Assembly: GCA_016903675.1 (NCBI GenBank)
Contig: JADQBA010000017.1
Span: 1 to 64,000 of the forward strand
Reading direction: 5' to 3'
Source: Stigonema ocellatum SAG 48.90 = DSM 106950
GTDB taxonomy: Bacteria > Cyanobacteriota > Cyanobacteriia > Cyanobacteriales > Nostocaceae
Length of the DNA stretch: 64,000 bases
Made by a program: the position numbers and the translations under genes
The notes under the pieces: model-generated
Database searches by the model: none
What the model saw: only the letters and a program-made list of their open reading frames with translations
What the model was told of the DNA's origin: nothing
Shown: piece after piece, positions 14,930 to 24,054 of the stretch
How positions within the stretch are numbered: position 1 is the stretch's first letter
Layout of the letters: each line of letters opens with the position of its first letter

Positions 14930-17185
14930 ATGGCTAAGACAGCTACTCCTAAGAAAAGACAATGGCAGAACCTGACTGACATCAGGAAACTGCGCCACAT
15001 CGAAAACACCCTTGACAAAGCAATTGCAGCAATGCAAGAAGAAGGAGACATTGAGTCTCTAGAAGACTTTAAAAATTTTGTGGAGGAGTATAGCGAACAA
15101 TCGGGCAAAGCTGCGATCGCTGTAGAACTATGCACAGAACCAGGTAGCGACGAAATTAAAGGATTTCGCTTCTACCTTACCAAAGACCCAAACCAAAGAA
15201 CTAGTGGTAAGTACTTAATTAAAAACCTGGGAGACGCCACCAGTAAGGATGAAGACTACTTCACTCCATCCAATGTGATGGAAATGCTAGGGATAGAAAC
15301 CGAAGATTCAGATGACCTTGACTTGGACAAAGATGATGAAGACCTCGACCTAGATAAGGATCTAGACGACTTAGAAGAAGACTTATTAGATGACGAGGAA
15401 GAAGCAACTCCCCGTCGATCAACCAGCAAACAATCCAACAACCGCTCCCAGCAAAAACCTGCTTCAAAAGCAGCAAAGCGCACTGCTAAACCTCAAGTGG
15501 CTGAAGCAGAGTCGGACGATATAGACCCAGAAGAGTTGCTTGAAGATGACGAGGTGCGTTCTGCAAAACCAAAAAACCAGAACAAAGCAGCGGCACGCAC
15601 CGTAATTAAGCCCCAACGTAGAAACCGGGAAACCGAAGCAGACTCAAACGACCAAAAGTCTAAGTCTGAAAAAGACTTTGCAGACAACTTGGCTGAAGAA
15701 GTTTCCCGCCTCAGCGCTAACGCTGCAACCATTGGTAACGAACTCAACGGGATCAACGAAATCGGCTTAGCTGGTCAAATGACAAGCTTAAGCATTGTGC
15801 TAGGAACAAAAGGTATTACCATGCTTGATGACCTACTAGAGCAGATCAGGCGACAAGGGGAAGAGAAACGGCTTGAGGACATCCTTAAAGATCTAGAAGA
15901 GAAAGATGCCCGTATTGGCAAACTTTTCAAACGCATTGCCAAAGTGGTGGAAAGTACACCAGCTGAGGAACTGCCAGAAGAATTGGCTCCCTTTGCTGAA
16001 ATATTTAAGCAAGAGTTCCGCCAGTCAGAAACCCTAGCAAACAACCCCATCGCCAGCGCTGCGGCTCAAGTAGGAGAGAAAATTGACAAGCTAGGAAGCC
16101 AACTTGACCCAGAATACAAGTCTCAACCTCTGCAACTGGATAAAAACGCACCCATCAGCGAGCAACTTGACCAGATTGAAAAATACCTAAACAAACTTTC
16201 GCAACGACTCGACCGACTGGAAGCGATCGTGAGTGACCTTGAAGAAAAGCTCGTTTCAAAAGCCCAAACGCAGTCTCGCACAACAGAAGATGCTGTGCCT
16301 GCCGCCAAATTGGAGGTTGCTCCCGTATCATCGTCCCCTACAAAACTTAAGGTGTCAAAACAGAAGTCAACTGTTGTTAATAACAGCGTCGGTGTTTTGG
16401 AACCTGACGATGAAGATTCAGATGAAGAAGAACTCCACGCCACACAGGAGAAATTTAGCTCTAACGGAAGTTTGAAAACTGACGATCCAGAAGACATTCT
16501 CGAACAAATTGTGGTGCAACGGAAAGTGCAACAGCAACGGGCAGCCTGCGCTGAATCCTTGGTAAATTTTGCTGCTGTAACAGCGCAAGTAACACAGCAG
16601 TCTCCTCAAGAGGGGATTCCTCTGACTGGTGGTAGCACTCTATTCGTTGAGGGTCAAAATGACCAGCTTTCTTTCACCCTTAAAAGCAATAATGGACAAG
16701 AACTGTTCGCTGGCACCAAAAAGGATGGACAGTGGGTCGTCATTGGTGACAACCTCAACCCTGACGAAAAGAACCACATACTCAATCTGCCTCAGTCGTC
16801 AGAAGACTATGCCATTAAAGCCAGCGCCCAAGCTTTAGTCGAAAAGTTTCAAGAAACCTTCCCCAAACGCTTCAACGGAGAGAAGGAGCCTACCTTCACC
16901 TGGAAAGAGAACAAACAACCCAAGTATGAATTTGAAATTCTCTCTTTAAAAGGGTCAAAAGTACTACAAGGATTTGACCCGCGCAAAGGTGATGAACAAG
17001 TGTTCGAGGCTGTTCTAGTAGACGGTCAACCGCCGGACATCCGAAAGTGTCGTATTCCCATCGAAGAAATGGAGAGTTTGCTCGGTGAACCACAGGGGGC
17101 CAAATCGCAACCATCTAAGAACAGCAGAGATGTCACGAAGCTAGAACGCCAAGAACAGCAAAAAAAGGACGAACTGCAAGCTTAA
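14930..17185 (+). CDS. Large acidic protein at the head of the conjugation cluster
   Basis: A 751-residue protein of unknown family. ATG 14930 has AAGGGGAA about 8 bases upstream. The first 120 residues form a small folded domain. A very acidic linker follows (about 125-160, mainly Asp, Glu and Leu), then a Ser/Lys/Gln-rich disordered stretch to about 245. Residues 250-440 are helical, with heptads (KYLNKLSQRLDRLEAIVSDL). A C-terminal globular region (about 550-725) contains KFQETFPKRF and an EFEILSLKGSK strand pair. No signal peptide or membrane segment, so it is cytoplasmic. It is 19 bases before the pilin-like gene, so probably co-transcribed. A role as a transfer-specific scaffold or DNA-processing factor is only a guess. 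Confidence 0.55.
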   Translation: MAKTATPKKRQWQNLTDIRKLRHIENTLDKAIAAMQEEGDIESLEDFKNFVEEYSEQSGKAAIAVELCTEPGSDEIKGFRFYLTKDPNQRTSGKYLIKNLGDATSKDEDYFTPSNVMEMLGIETEDSDDLDLDKDDEDLDLDKDLDDLEEDLLDDEEEATPRRSTSKQSNNRSQQKPASKAAKRTAKPQVAEAESDDIDPEELLEDDEVRSAKPKNQNKAAARTVIKPQRRNRETEADSNDQKSKSEKDFADNLAEEVSRLSANAATIGNELNGINEIGLAGQMTSLSIVLGTKGITMLDDLLEQIRRQGEEKRLEDILKDLEEKDARIGKLFKRIAKVVESTPAEELPEELAPFAEIFKQEFRQSETLANNPIASAAAQVGEKIDKLGSQLDPEYKSQPLQLDKNAPISEQLDQIEKYLNKLSQRLDRLEAIVSDLEEKLVSKAQTQSRTTEDAVPAAKLEVAPVSSSPTKLKVSKQKSTVVNNSVGVLEPDDEDSDEEELHATQEKFSSNGSLKTDDPEDILEQIVVQRKVQQQRAACAESLVNFAAVTAQVTQQSPQEGIPLTGGSTLFVEGQNDQLSFTLKSNNGQELFAGTKKDGQWVVIGDNLNPDEKNHILNLPQSSEDYAIKASAQALVEKFQETFPKRFNGEKEPTFTWKENKQPKYEFEILSLKGSKVLQGFDPRKGDEQVFEAVLVDGQPPDIRKCRIPIEEMESLLGEPQGAKSQPSKNSRDVTKLERQEQQKKDELQA

Positions 17186-17204
17186 CAACCCTTAAGGAGT
17201 AAAA

Positions 17205-17822
17205 ATGCGTAGCAATTACCAAATCAAACTATCAAAATACAACCATCGCAATTCTGTCAACCAGTTGTTACAAAAACTTAAAATCAACCAGGCTGACCTG
17301 CTCTTTATTGCGATCTGTGCTGTTGTCAGCATTTACATGCTCGTCAAAGAACCCGTGTTAATAAGTGTTTTAGGGTGTTCCAGCGTTGTGTTCTTTGGGC
17401 TTTGGCAGATTACACGAACAGTACCCATTCTGGAAAAACTAATTGGAGCCAAAATTCGGTTTTGGCACATTGTCACAGCAATCATCACCGTCACAGCATT
17501 GCTCAACACTTTCGAGATGCCTGCTCACGCCATCTTCCTCAGCGGTCTAGAAGCCTTCTTTAAACAGTTAGCAACACAAAGCTCTACTGCTGGAGGAGGT
17601 ACGTCAATTGACGCCAACACTATCGCACTGATATTTAACGTCATTCGAGGTGTCTTCCTTTTACTGGTTGCAGCAGCTTCGCTTTTCGCTTACAACCAAG
17701 CGCAACAGGGTAATGACTGGCGACCTATTGTCACTCAAATTGGCTTGGCTTTTGGCATAGTCATTGCCATTGATGTGATTACGTTCTTGTTCATTGGTAA
17801 TGGCACTACAACAGGTGCTTAA
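17205..17822 (+). CDS. VirB2/TrbC-like pilin candidate
   Basis: A 205-residue membrane protein with an excellent AAGGAG 8 bases before ATG 17205. Residues about 28-110 hold two or three hydrophobic segments ending in MPAHA, a likely signal-peptidase site. The remainder, about 95 residues, has two long hydrophobic helices (NVIRGVFLLLVAAASLFAYN and a second ending FLFIG) separated by a short polar loop with DWRP. A long leader, small mature size, two membrane helices and a position just before VirB4 fit a VirB2/TrbC-type pilus subunit. The sequence itself is too divergent to be sure. Confidence 0.55.
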   Translation: MRSNYQIKLSKYNHRNSVNQLLQKLKINQADLLFIAICAVVSIYMLVKEPVLISVLGCSSVVFFGLWQITRTVPILEKLIGAKIRFWHIVTAIITVTALLNTFEMPAHAIFLSGLEAFFKQLATQSSTAGGGTSIDANTIALIFNVIRGVFLLLVAAASLFAYNQAQQGNDWRPIVTQIGLAFGIVIAIDVITFLFIGNGTTTGA

Positions 17823-17891
17823 ATTGTAATCAACTGCCTGTTTATACGTAACATTGCCACGATTTTTTTGAGCTAAACAGTTGAAGTCACC

Positions 17892-20800
17892 ATGCCACGA
17901 GATCCAGAAAAAGACTTTATCCGTGTTAATAAGATTTTAGGCAAACAGGCAAGTGTCGGCCCAATTCCAGCCAACCAAATAGGACCTTGGTGTGCAATTC
18001 TCGTCGTTTCCTACATCTTCACAAACGGACTTTTCAGTTTAGGTTTAGGGTGGTTCTTTGCTGTTTCGTTTTGGCTAATCGTCAGCTGGTGGCTCCTAAC
18101 TGGCAATCAGCCACACCATTTTACAGATAAGTTCCGAAAACCCCCAGGACACGAATGGTGTAACGGCGACTCTCTCTATATTTCTCCACTTTCGCACCCT
18201 AATCGCCAACAAGCCGTAAAACAGCACAAAAACTCGCAACTTTTTCGAGTAAAGCTCAAGCCAAAAATTGTCCCGAATCAACAAGGAGGCTTCCGCAAGT
18301 TTATGCCATTTCAAAATGAAACACACATCTGTTGCTTAGTTGAAATCAAAAAAGAAGGTCGAGAAGCCGCCGGAATGCTTCTTAATAATGGTTCACAATA
18401 CCAATTGGTATTTGGTTTTAACACCAACGGACTTCACAATTTGCTTTTCCAGAGTGAGGTTTCGGGATTTGCTGACTCTATTGAAGAAGGGATGAAAAAC
18501 ATCCCAAACGGCGAAAAGATGACTTTCTGTACAGGTTGCTACAGCGACGACAGCGATCGCCAAAAGGAACTCACCCAACTAGCTAATCACACCCATCTGA
18601 AGCCGATTTCCATCTTGGTTCGGAATGAGCAGCACCGACTTCAACAGTTGACCCAAAAAGGTACACGCCAAGTCTGGGAACAAATTGCCTTCTGTACTTG
18701 GACAGCTGATGCCCAAGCCGAACAGCAATCTAGAGACTTTCTCGGTAGGGTAATTGACGGTGTAAAAAATCTTAGCAACTCGTTACTTGGCTCCATTACT
18801 GGTAACACACGGCTCTATAAAGAACAGTTTTATACAAAGCTGTTCCTCAAAGGATTTGAAGAAGGTTTCATCCGTTGGGAATTACTGCTGAACACCAAAA
18901 TGGGGCTGGAAATTACTCCTTGCAATGCAGCAGACCTTTGGCAATGGCTTTGGCAACGGTTTAACAGCAGTGAGGCTCCACCCATTCCACAAATACTAAC
19001 ACTAGAAGAAACGCCGTCGGGCTTCAAACTGACTGAAACTAAAACCACACAAAAGCATATTTGTACTGTCTTGATTGAGGGAGAAGAAGGTAGATCGTCC
19101 TGTCCAGAACATCGCTTAAGCCACAACCGTGTTTATCTCAATGGCAAAGGCAAAGAATGTGGTGTGTTGACTATGTATGAGCCACCAACAGGCTGGATCA
19201 ATACGACACAGCAACTCAAGTGGATTTGGGAAGTGATGAGTTCTAGCTACGTCCACGACACCGAAGCATGGATTGAAATCAGCGCCGGAAACAACTTTAT
19301 CATCAATGACAACTTGGCACGTCAAGCCAAACAATCTAAAGCAGCAAATACTAGGGCGATAACCAAGGGACAAGGGCGCGATATTGGAGCAGAAATCAAA
19401 CAAGAAGAATCCTTTGATGCACAACGAAGACTTTATAAAGGTGCAAAAGCACTCCATTGCGCTGTGGCTTTCCTAGTCTACCGCAATGACTCTCTTGAAT
19501 TAAACAATGCCTGTAATGTCCTGAGTAATAGCTTTGGAACAGCTAAAGTTATCCGAGAGCGAAATATCGCTTGGGATATTTGGTTGCAGTGTCTGCCAAT
19601 AACTTGGAAATGGCTGCTACATAGTGGTTCACTTTTCAGCGAACGACGACTCACTTTAGACACAGAAACTGTTACTGGAATCCTGCCTTTAACTGTTCCA
19701 AGGGACATCGATAAAAGAGGAGTTGAATTTGTCACAGACCGGGGAGGTAAGCCAATTTTTATCGACTTATTCCATGACCAAATCAGTCGTGCTTTGATTA
19801 CCGGAGAATCCGGTTCAGGTAAGAGTGTTTTGGGATGGCGTTTTGCAGTAGAAGCCCTCGCCAATAATATCCCAGTCGTGGGGATGGATATTAGCAGTGG
19901 TGGTAATAGTACGTTCAAAACAGCTATTGAACTTTTAGGTGAGCAAGGTGCGTACTATGATATTTCGGCGGGTTCAAGTAATCTGGTAGAACCCCCCGAC
20001 CTGCGAAAATTTGAGAAGCCGGAAAGAGAACGGCGAATGGAATCTTGGAAAGAGTTTATTCGCAAAGCAATGGTTGCGATCGCTATAGGGAAAGTCCACA
20101 ATCCGCACTTAGCTCAACGGGTTGATGCGATCATACTCAAAATGCTGGATATATTCCTTAGAGATTCAGAAATCATTGCCCGCTATAACGAAGCATTCGA
20201 GAAAGGTTGGCAGTCTCCTGAATGGCAGCAAATCCCCACACTTAAGGATTTACTACGTTTTTGCAGTAAAGAAAGGCTCGACCTCAAGTCTTTTGAAGAA
20301 TTGGACAAACAAGCCATTAACCAAATTCTCAGCCAAGGAAATGCTCTATTAGCATCACGCCTGGGGAAAGCTATTGGCAGACCAAGCACCTTCTCACCTG
20401 AACCAGCAGTTAAATTCTTTGCCCTTAGTGGACTGTCAAATGAACAAGATGCCTACTTGATGGCAATTAACGCTCACACTGCTTGCATCCGAAATGCACT
20501 TTCACATCCGAGAAGCCTGTTTATTGGGGATGAACTTTCAGTTTTGCTGCGTCGTGACGGCTTCGCCCAAATGGTGGGAGAACTTTGTGCAACTGGGAGA
20601 AAAGATGGGATTTCTGTTTTGCTGCTGAGTCAAGACCCTGACACTATCTGCCAGTGTGCTACAGGTTCTCAGATCATGCAAAACATGGTCTACAGAATCA
20701 CCGGGCGCATCACAGCTAACGGCGTAGCATCTTTCCAACGTCACTTGGGTTACGACCCTAATATTATCAGTCGAAATGCCACTGAAGCTTTTCTGCCAAG

Positions 20801-21110
20801 AGCTGCTGACCTTTACTCCTGTTGGCTGATTGAAAGAGGCGGACGCTTCTGGCGAACCAGATTTTACCCAGGCGAGATGATGTTGGCTTCCATTGCCAAT
20901 AACCAAAACGAACGCGAAGCCCGCGATCGCATCATGGCGAAATACCCGCCCACTCTCAAGGGCAAACTTCAAGGATTAAAACATTTCACCCAAGAATATA
21001 TCCCAGCGGTCAAAGAGAGTAAAGGGTTCTCACATATTGGTCGAGAGTCAAATTCAAATGAACCCGAACCCTTAGAAACGAAGACAAACGACCAACTTAT
21101 TGCACGTTAA
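17892..21110 (+). CDS. virB4: VirB4/TraC-type conjugation ATPase with VirB3-like N-terminus
   Basis: A 1072-residue protein, longer than the usual 800. Residues about 30-75 contain two membrane segments (WCAILVVSYIFTNGLF and FFAVSFWLIVSWWLL), matching a VirB3/TrbD module fused to the front. The large middle part is the divergent VirB4 N-terminal domain. The C-terminal ATPase has Walker A GESGSGKS at 638-645 and Walker B LFIGDE with D880/E881, then a glutamine-containing motif (LLLSQDPDT) and a sensor-like arginine region. It would power pilus assembly and substrate transfer at the inner membrane. It lies in the T4SS cluster, with the stop codon adjacent to the next gene. Confidence 0.85.
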   Translation: MPRDPEKDFIRVNKILGKQASVGPIPANQIGPWCAILVVSYIFTNGLFSLGLGWFFAVSFWLIVSWWLLTGNQPHHFTDKFRKPPGHEWCNGDSLYISPLSHPNRQQAVKQHKNSQLFRVKLKPKIVPNQQGGFRKFMPFQNETHICCLVEIKKEGREAAGMLLNNGSQYQLVFGFNTNGLHNLLFQSEVSGFADSIEEGMKNIPNGEKMTFCTGCYSDDSDRQKELTQLANHTHLKPISILVRNEQHRLQQLTQKGTRQVWEQIAFCTWTADAQAEQQSRDFLGRVIDGVKNLSNSLLGSITGNTRLYKEQFYTKLFLKGFEEGFIRWELLLNTKMGLEITPCNAADLWQWLWQRFNSSEAPPIPQILTLEETPSGFKLTETKTTQKHICTVLIEGEEGRSSCPEHRLSHNRVYLNGKGKECGVLTMYEPPTGWINTTQQLKWIWEVMSSSYVHDTEAWIEISAGNNFIINDNLARQAKQSKAANTRAITKGQGRDIGAEIKQEESFDAQRRLYKGAKALHCAVAFLVYRNDSLELNNACNVLSNSFGTAKVIRERNIAWDIWLQCLPITWKWLLHSGSLFSERRLTLDTETVTGILPLTVPRDIDKRGVEFVTDRGGKPIFIDLFHDQISRALITGESGSGKSVLGWRFAVEALANNIPVVGMDISSGGNSTFKTAIELLGEQGAYYDISAGSSNLVEPPDLRKFEKPERERRMESWKEFIRKAMVAIAIGKVHNPHLAQRVDAIILKMLDIFLRDSEIIARYNEAFEKGWQSPEWQQIPTLKDLLRFCSKERLDLKSFEELDKQAINQILSQGNALLASRLGKAIGRPSTFSPEPAVKFFALSGLSNEQDAYLMAINAHTACIRNALSHPRSLFIGDELSVLLRRDGFAQMVGELCATGRKDGISVLLLSQDPDTICQCATGSQIMQNMVYRITGRITANGVASFQRHLGYDPNIISRNATEAFLPRAADLYSCWLIERGGRFWRTRFYPGEMMLASIANNQNEREARDRIMAKYPPTLKGKLQGLKHFTQEYIPAVKESKGFSHIGRESNSNEPEPLETKTNDQLIAR

Positions 21111-21122
21111 GGAATGACAACC

Positions 21123-22010
21123 ATGAAATTTCTCAAGTTCTCAAAAGTACTCTTGTTAGCATTTGTCCTTACACTAATTGGTGCGATAAAAAATACTGCT
21201 CGCGCTGCTGCTTTGACCCAAGAATCCGTAGATGCAGCTACCCAAGCAGGACAATCAATAAACACACCAACGAGTACAGAAATTGCACAAATGGAAATAC
21301 AAACTGCTAACCAAACCACAGGAAGCAGTTTCTTTGTCCCAATTAAAAATGTTGTACAGCAAGCCAATGATTTCATTGGCGATGTAACTGGATTTGTTCA
21401 CAACGACCTATTCGGTTCTCTCAACAACCTCCTTTCTTCAACTTTAGGTGCTGTTAAAGTGCCAGTCCTAAATCAGGTGAGCGATAACATTATGAAATCC
21501 TCAACTGCTAACAACGAAGGCACTCTTCTTTCAGAGATACTAGAAAACAAAATTGGTGGCGAAGGTTCATATGCCATTAAGGATGACTTCAACAAGCAAG
21601 CTGAACGATCTGCTGCTATTGGTGTCGCCAATGGTGCAACTCTTAGCACCCAAGCTCAAGAACAAAGCGCTCAACAACTATTGGCAGCACAAACGGCAAC
21701 TCTTAAGAGTAACCAGCTGAGTGAAGACTCGAAAAATCTAGACGTTACTCAGTGGATCATGAAGAATATCAGCCAGCAGACCGCCCTCAACACTCAAACT
21801 AACGAAATGCTGGTCAAGGAAGCGCAGCAAGCCCGGACTGACCGAGCAGTCAATAACATACTAACTGCACAGGCAGCTAAGGAAATCGCGGCGATCAACA
21901 CTAGCTCTAGACGTGCAGATGCCGCCTCTGGCAATGCTGCAAGCCAACAGGCGGGAATGTTAATGCTTCCGGGCGGTGGCACAATTGGCACTGACGATGC
22001 CAACCAATAA
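21123..22010 (+). CDS. VirB5/TrbJ-like secreted T4SS protein
   Basis: I use ATG 21123 rather than 21114 because AAGGA (21109-21113) is then at the right distance. The product, 295 residues, starts with a signal peptide (KVLLLAFVLTLIGAIKN, cleavage near ARA-A). The mature part is nearly all helix and rich in Gln, Ala and Asn, with heptad patterns around SAQQLLAAQTATLKSNQL. This matches TrbJ/VirB5 proteins, which sit at the pilus tip or support pilus assembly in the periplasm. The position between VirB4 and VirB6 is the classical one. The C-terminus is Gly-rich and probably disordered. No lipobox cysteine was seen. Confidence 0.65.
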   Translation: MKFLKFSKVLLLAFVLTLIGAIKNTARAAALTQESVDAATQAGQSINTPTSTEIAQMEIQTANQTTGSSFFVPIKNVVQQANDFIGDVTGFVHNDLFGSLNNLLSSTLGAVKVPVLNQVSDNIMKSSTANNEGTLLSEILENKIGGEGSYAIKDDFNKQAERSAAIGVANGATLSTQAQEQSAQQLLAAQTATLKSNQLSEDSKNLDVTQWIMKNISQQTALNTQTNEMLVKEAQQARTDRAVNNILTAQAAKEIAAINTSSRRADAASGNAASQQAGMLMLPGGGTIGTDDANQ

Positions 22011-22199
22011 TCCAACATTGGGTTTTTCCTCTGTTGATTACTCCCGAACCGCTACAAGATTACCTATCATATTCTTGGCGTCCTTGGCGTCTTGGCGGTT
22101 CGATAAATAAGTATTCTTCGGGCAGTTCGGGAGTAAGAAATATAGGGGAAGCAATAGACTTCCCCTATTCTTGAAATCCCGACAACAACTTTTAAAGCA

Positions 22200-23324
22200 A
22201 TGTTGCACTTCATAGCACAAACATTTACCTATCCTCAGACCGGTGGAGAAGGGGATGCATTTGAGATAGTTTCTAGTTCAATTGACTTAGCTCGGAGTAC
22301 TTCTGAAGCCTGGAATGGTCTTTGGATAACTATACTTCAACCGTTGGATTCCGGCTTGTGGATTGGTCTAGTCCGGCTTGGTTTAACTTTAGCAGCAGGC
22401 ACCATTGTCTTCTTGACTTTAACTTCGGGCCGAGAAATCGTTGAAAAGCAATCATGGTCAGAGCTAATGGCAATGTTTCTCTGGCCAATTGTGATGGCTT
22501 TATTTCTGGGAGGTAACGGCAATTTATTATCACAAACTGTTACGGTTGCTAGAAGCTTTGGATACCAGCAAGTACAGAAAGTTCTTCAAGCACAATTAGG
22601 GGAACTCACGTTTAAGAACGCGATCGCCAACGTCACAATTAGCAACATCGCCAAACAGCAGATAGAAAATGTCTACAGCGAATGCAGAGGAAAAGTTGGA
22701 CAAGAATTAATTGAATGCTGGGAGTCCAAACAAGCACAAGTTCAAGAGATTGTTAAACGGGCTGAAGAACAAAGCAAAGGACCCCTCGAACCTCTACGAG
22801 AGTTTGCGAATTTTTTAGTAGATCGCTCAATAATAGGTGGTGCTAGAGATGCAGTGAGACTGACAACAGACCCCGGAGGAGTTTTTAGAGAAACAGCTAT
22901 ACCAATTATCCGCTTTATTCTTTACAGTTTGCAGTGGGCTTTTGTCAACATACTCGAAGCGGCACTACTGCTAACGGCATTGTTTTCTCCAATTGCAATG
23001 GGTATGTCACTACTTCCCCTCCAAGGTCGTCCCATCTGGGCTTGGGCAACTGGCTTTTTAAGTCTATTTGGTATTCAGTTAGGCTACAACATCATCGTTG
23101 GTTTAGCCGCTGTTGTCCTTGTAAAATCTGGCGCAGAACTCGCTTCTGATGTAGCCTTTTTATTCTTCCTCAGCATTTTCGCACCCATTCTAGCTGTCCT
23201 AGTTGCTGGTGGTGGTGGAATTGCTCTCTACAACGGAATCTCGTCAAATGTTAAGCAGTTAATCGATGTTTTCAGCAACGCTATCGGCTCAGTTACAAAC
23301 CTAGTTATTAAGAGTGGACAATAA
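22200..23324 (+). CDS. VirB6/TrbL-like polytopic membrane protein
   Basis: A 374-residue protein with at least six hydrophobic segments: about 60-80, 90-108, 235-260, 262-285, 295-320 and 325-350. A long charged helical loop (about 120-200, with QQIENVYSEC and KAQVQEIVKRAEEQ) separates the first pair from the rest. VirB6/TrbL proteins have five or more membrane helices plus a large central loop and form the inner-membrane channel. Gene order supports it. A 190-bp spacer before the gene contains a small inverted repeat (near 22048-22100) and may hold an internal promoter. Confidence 0.7.
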   Translation: MLHFIAQTFTYPQTGGEGDAFEIVSSSIDLARSTSEAWNGLWITILQPLDSGLWIGLVRLGLTLAAGTIVFLTLTSGREIVEKQSWSELMAMFLWPIVMALFLGGNGNLLSQTVTVARSFGYQQVQKVLQAQLGELTFKNAIANVTISNIAKQQIENVYSECRGKVGQELIECWESKQAQVQEIVKRAEEQSKGPLEPLREFANFLVDRSIIGGARDAVRLTTDPGGVFRETAIPIIRFILYSLQWAFVNILEAALLLTALFSPIAMGMSLLPLQGRPIWAWATGFLSLFGIQLGYNIIVGLAAVVLVKSGAELASDVAFLFFLSIFAPILAVLVAGGGGIALYNGISSNVKQLIDVFSNAIGSVTNLVIKSGQ

Positions 23325-23332
23325 TTAATGCT

Positions 23333-24052
23333 ATGAAAATCCAACGATTTCAGACTCCACTTCTGCCTGATTCAAAAAATTTACTGGCATTATGTTTTGT
23401 AGCTTTGACAGGATTTAATGCCCTAATTTTAATCTTTCTTTTATTCGTTTCTTTCCGAATTAACACGCTGGCTGCGAGGAAAACAACGTTCGTGCAGCTA
23501 GTAAACGGTGAAACATTAGTCGTTTCTGAAAGGGACCGCTACTGGCGTTATCCATCGGTTATCCAAAATACAGTTAGAACCTGGACTGAACTAACATTTA
23601 ACTGGGATAACAAAATCCCCGGTACTAACGATACCGATACTGGTGTGCGTGTAGGAAAAGGTGGAAAAAGAATCCCTACCAGTGCCTATTTCGCCTCCTT
23701 ACTACTTGAACCAGAGTTTGCCAAAGCAGCACTTTCAGAAATTGCTGAATTAGTCCCTTATAGCGTTTTCTCTGGTAAGCTGCGCTCCACGGTAATCATT
23801 TCTTACCTCTCAGAACCACGAGAAATTCGGCAAGGGGAATGGGAAGTTGACATGATAGCAACACGACTTCTTGTTGACCGCACTTCAGGAACCGATGAAA
23901 GAATTCCCTTTAACAGAACGCTCCGGTTGAAAGCTGTTGAAATTCAAAAATCTCCTTTAGGACAGAACGCTTCAGCATTTGAGCAGAAAGTTTATGAAGT
24001 TCGCTCAGCCGGGCTAGAAATTACCAGAATAACTGAATTTATTCCTAAATAA
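23333..24052 (+). CDS. VirB8-like periplasmic/inner-membrane protein
   Basis: A 239-residue protein with one hydrophobic segment at about 20-45 (LALCFVALTGFNALILIFLL), then a soluble domain of about 190 residues. Topology, length and position between VirB6- and VirB10-like genes match VirB8/TraE, a bitopic assembly factor. The soluble part has alternating strands (LRSTVIISYLSEPREIRQG; WEVDMIATRLLVD) as in the NTF2-like VirB8 fold. Primary sequence similarity is weak, so the name rests on topology and context. The gap to the previous gene is 8 bases, so it is in the same transcript. Confidence 0.55.
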   Translation: MKIQRFQTPLLPDSKNLLALCFVALTGFNALILIFLLFVSFRINTLAARKTTFVQLVNGETLVVSERDRYWRYPSVIQNTVRTWTELTFNWDNKIPGTNDTDTGVRVGKGGKRIPTSAYFASLLLEPEFAKAALSEIAELVPYSVFSGKLRSTVIISYLSEPREIRQGEWEVDMIATRLLVDRTSGTDERIPFNRTLRLKAVEIQKSPLGQNASAFEQKVYEVRSAGLEITRITEFIPK

Positions 24053-24054
24053 AT

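Noticed and set aside
16233..16475. Alternative frames inside the 751-residue protein
   Set aside because: Shadows of the acidic, biased coding sequence.
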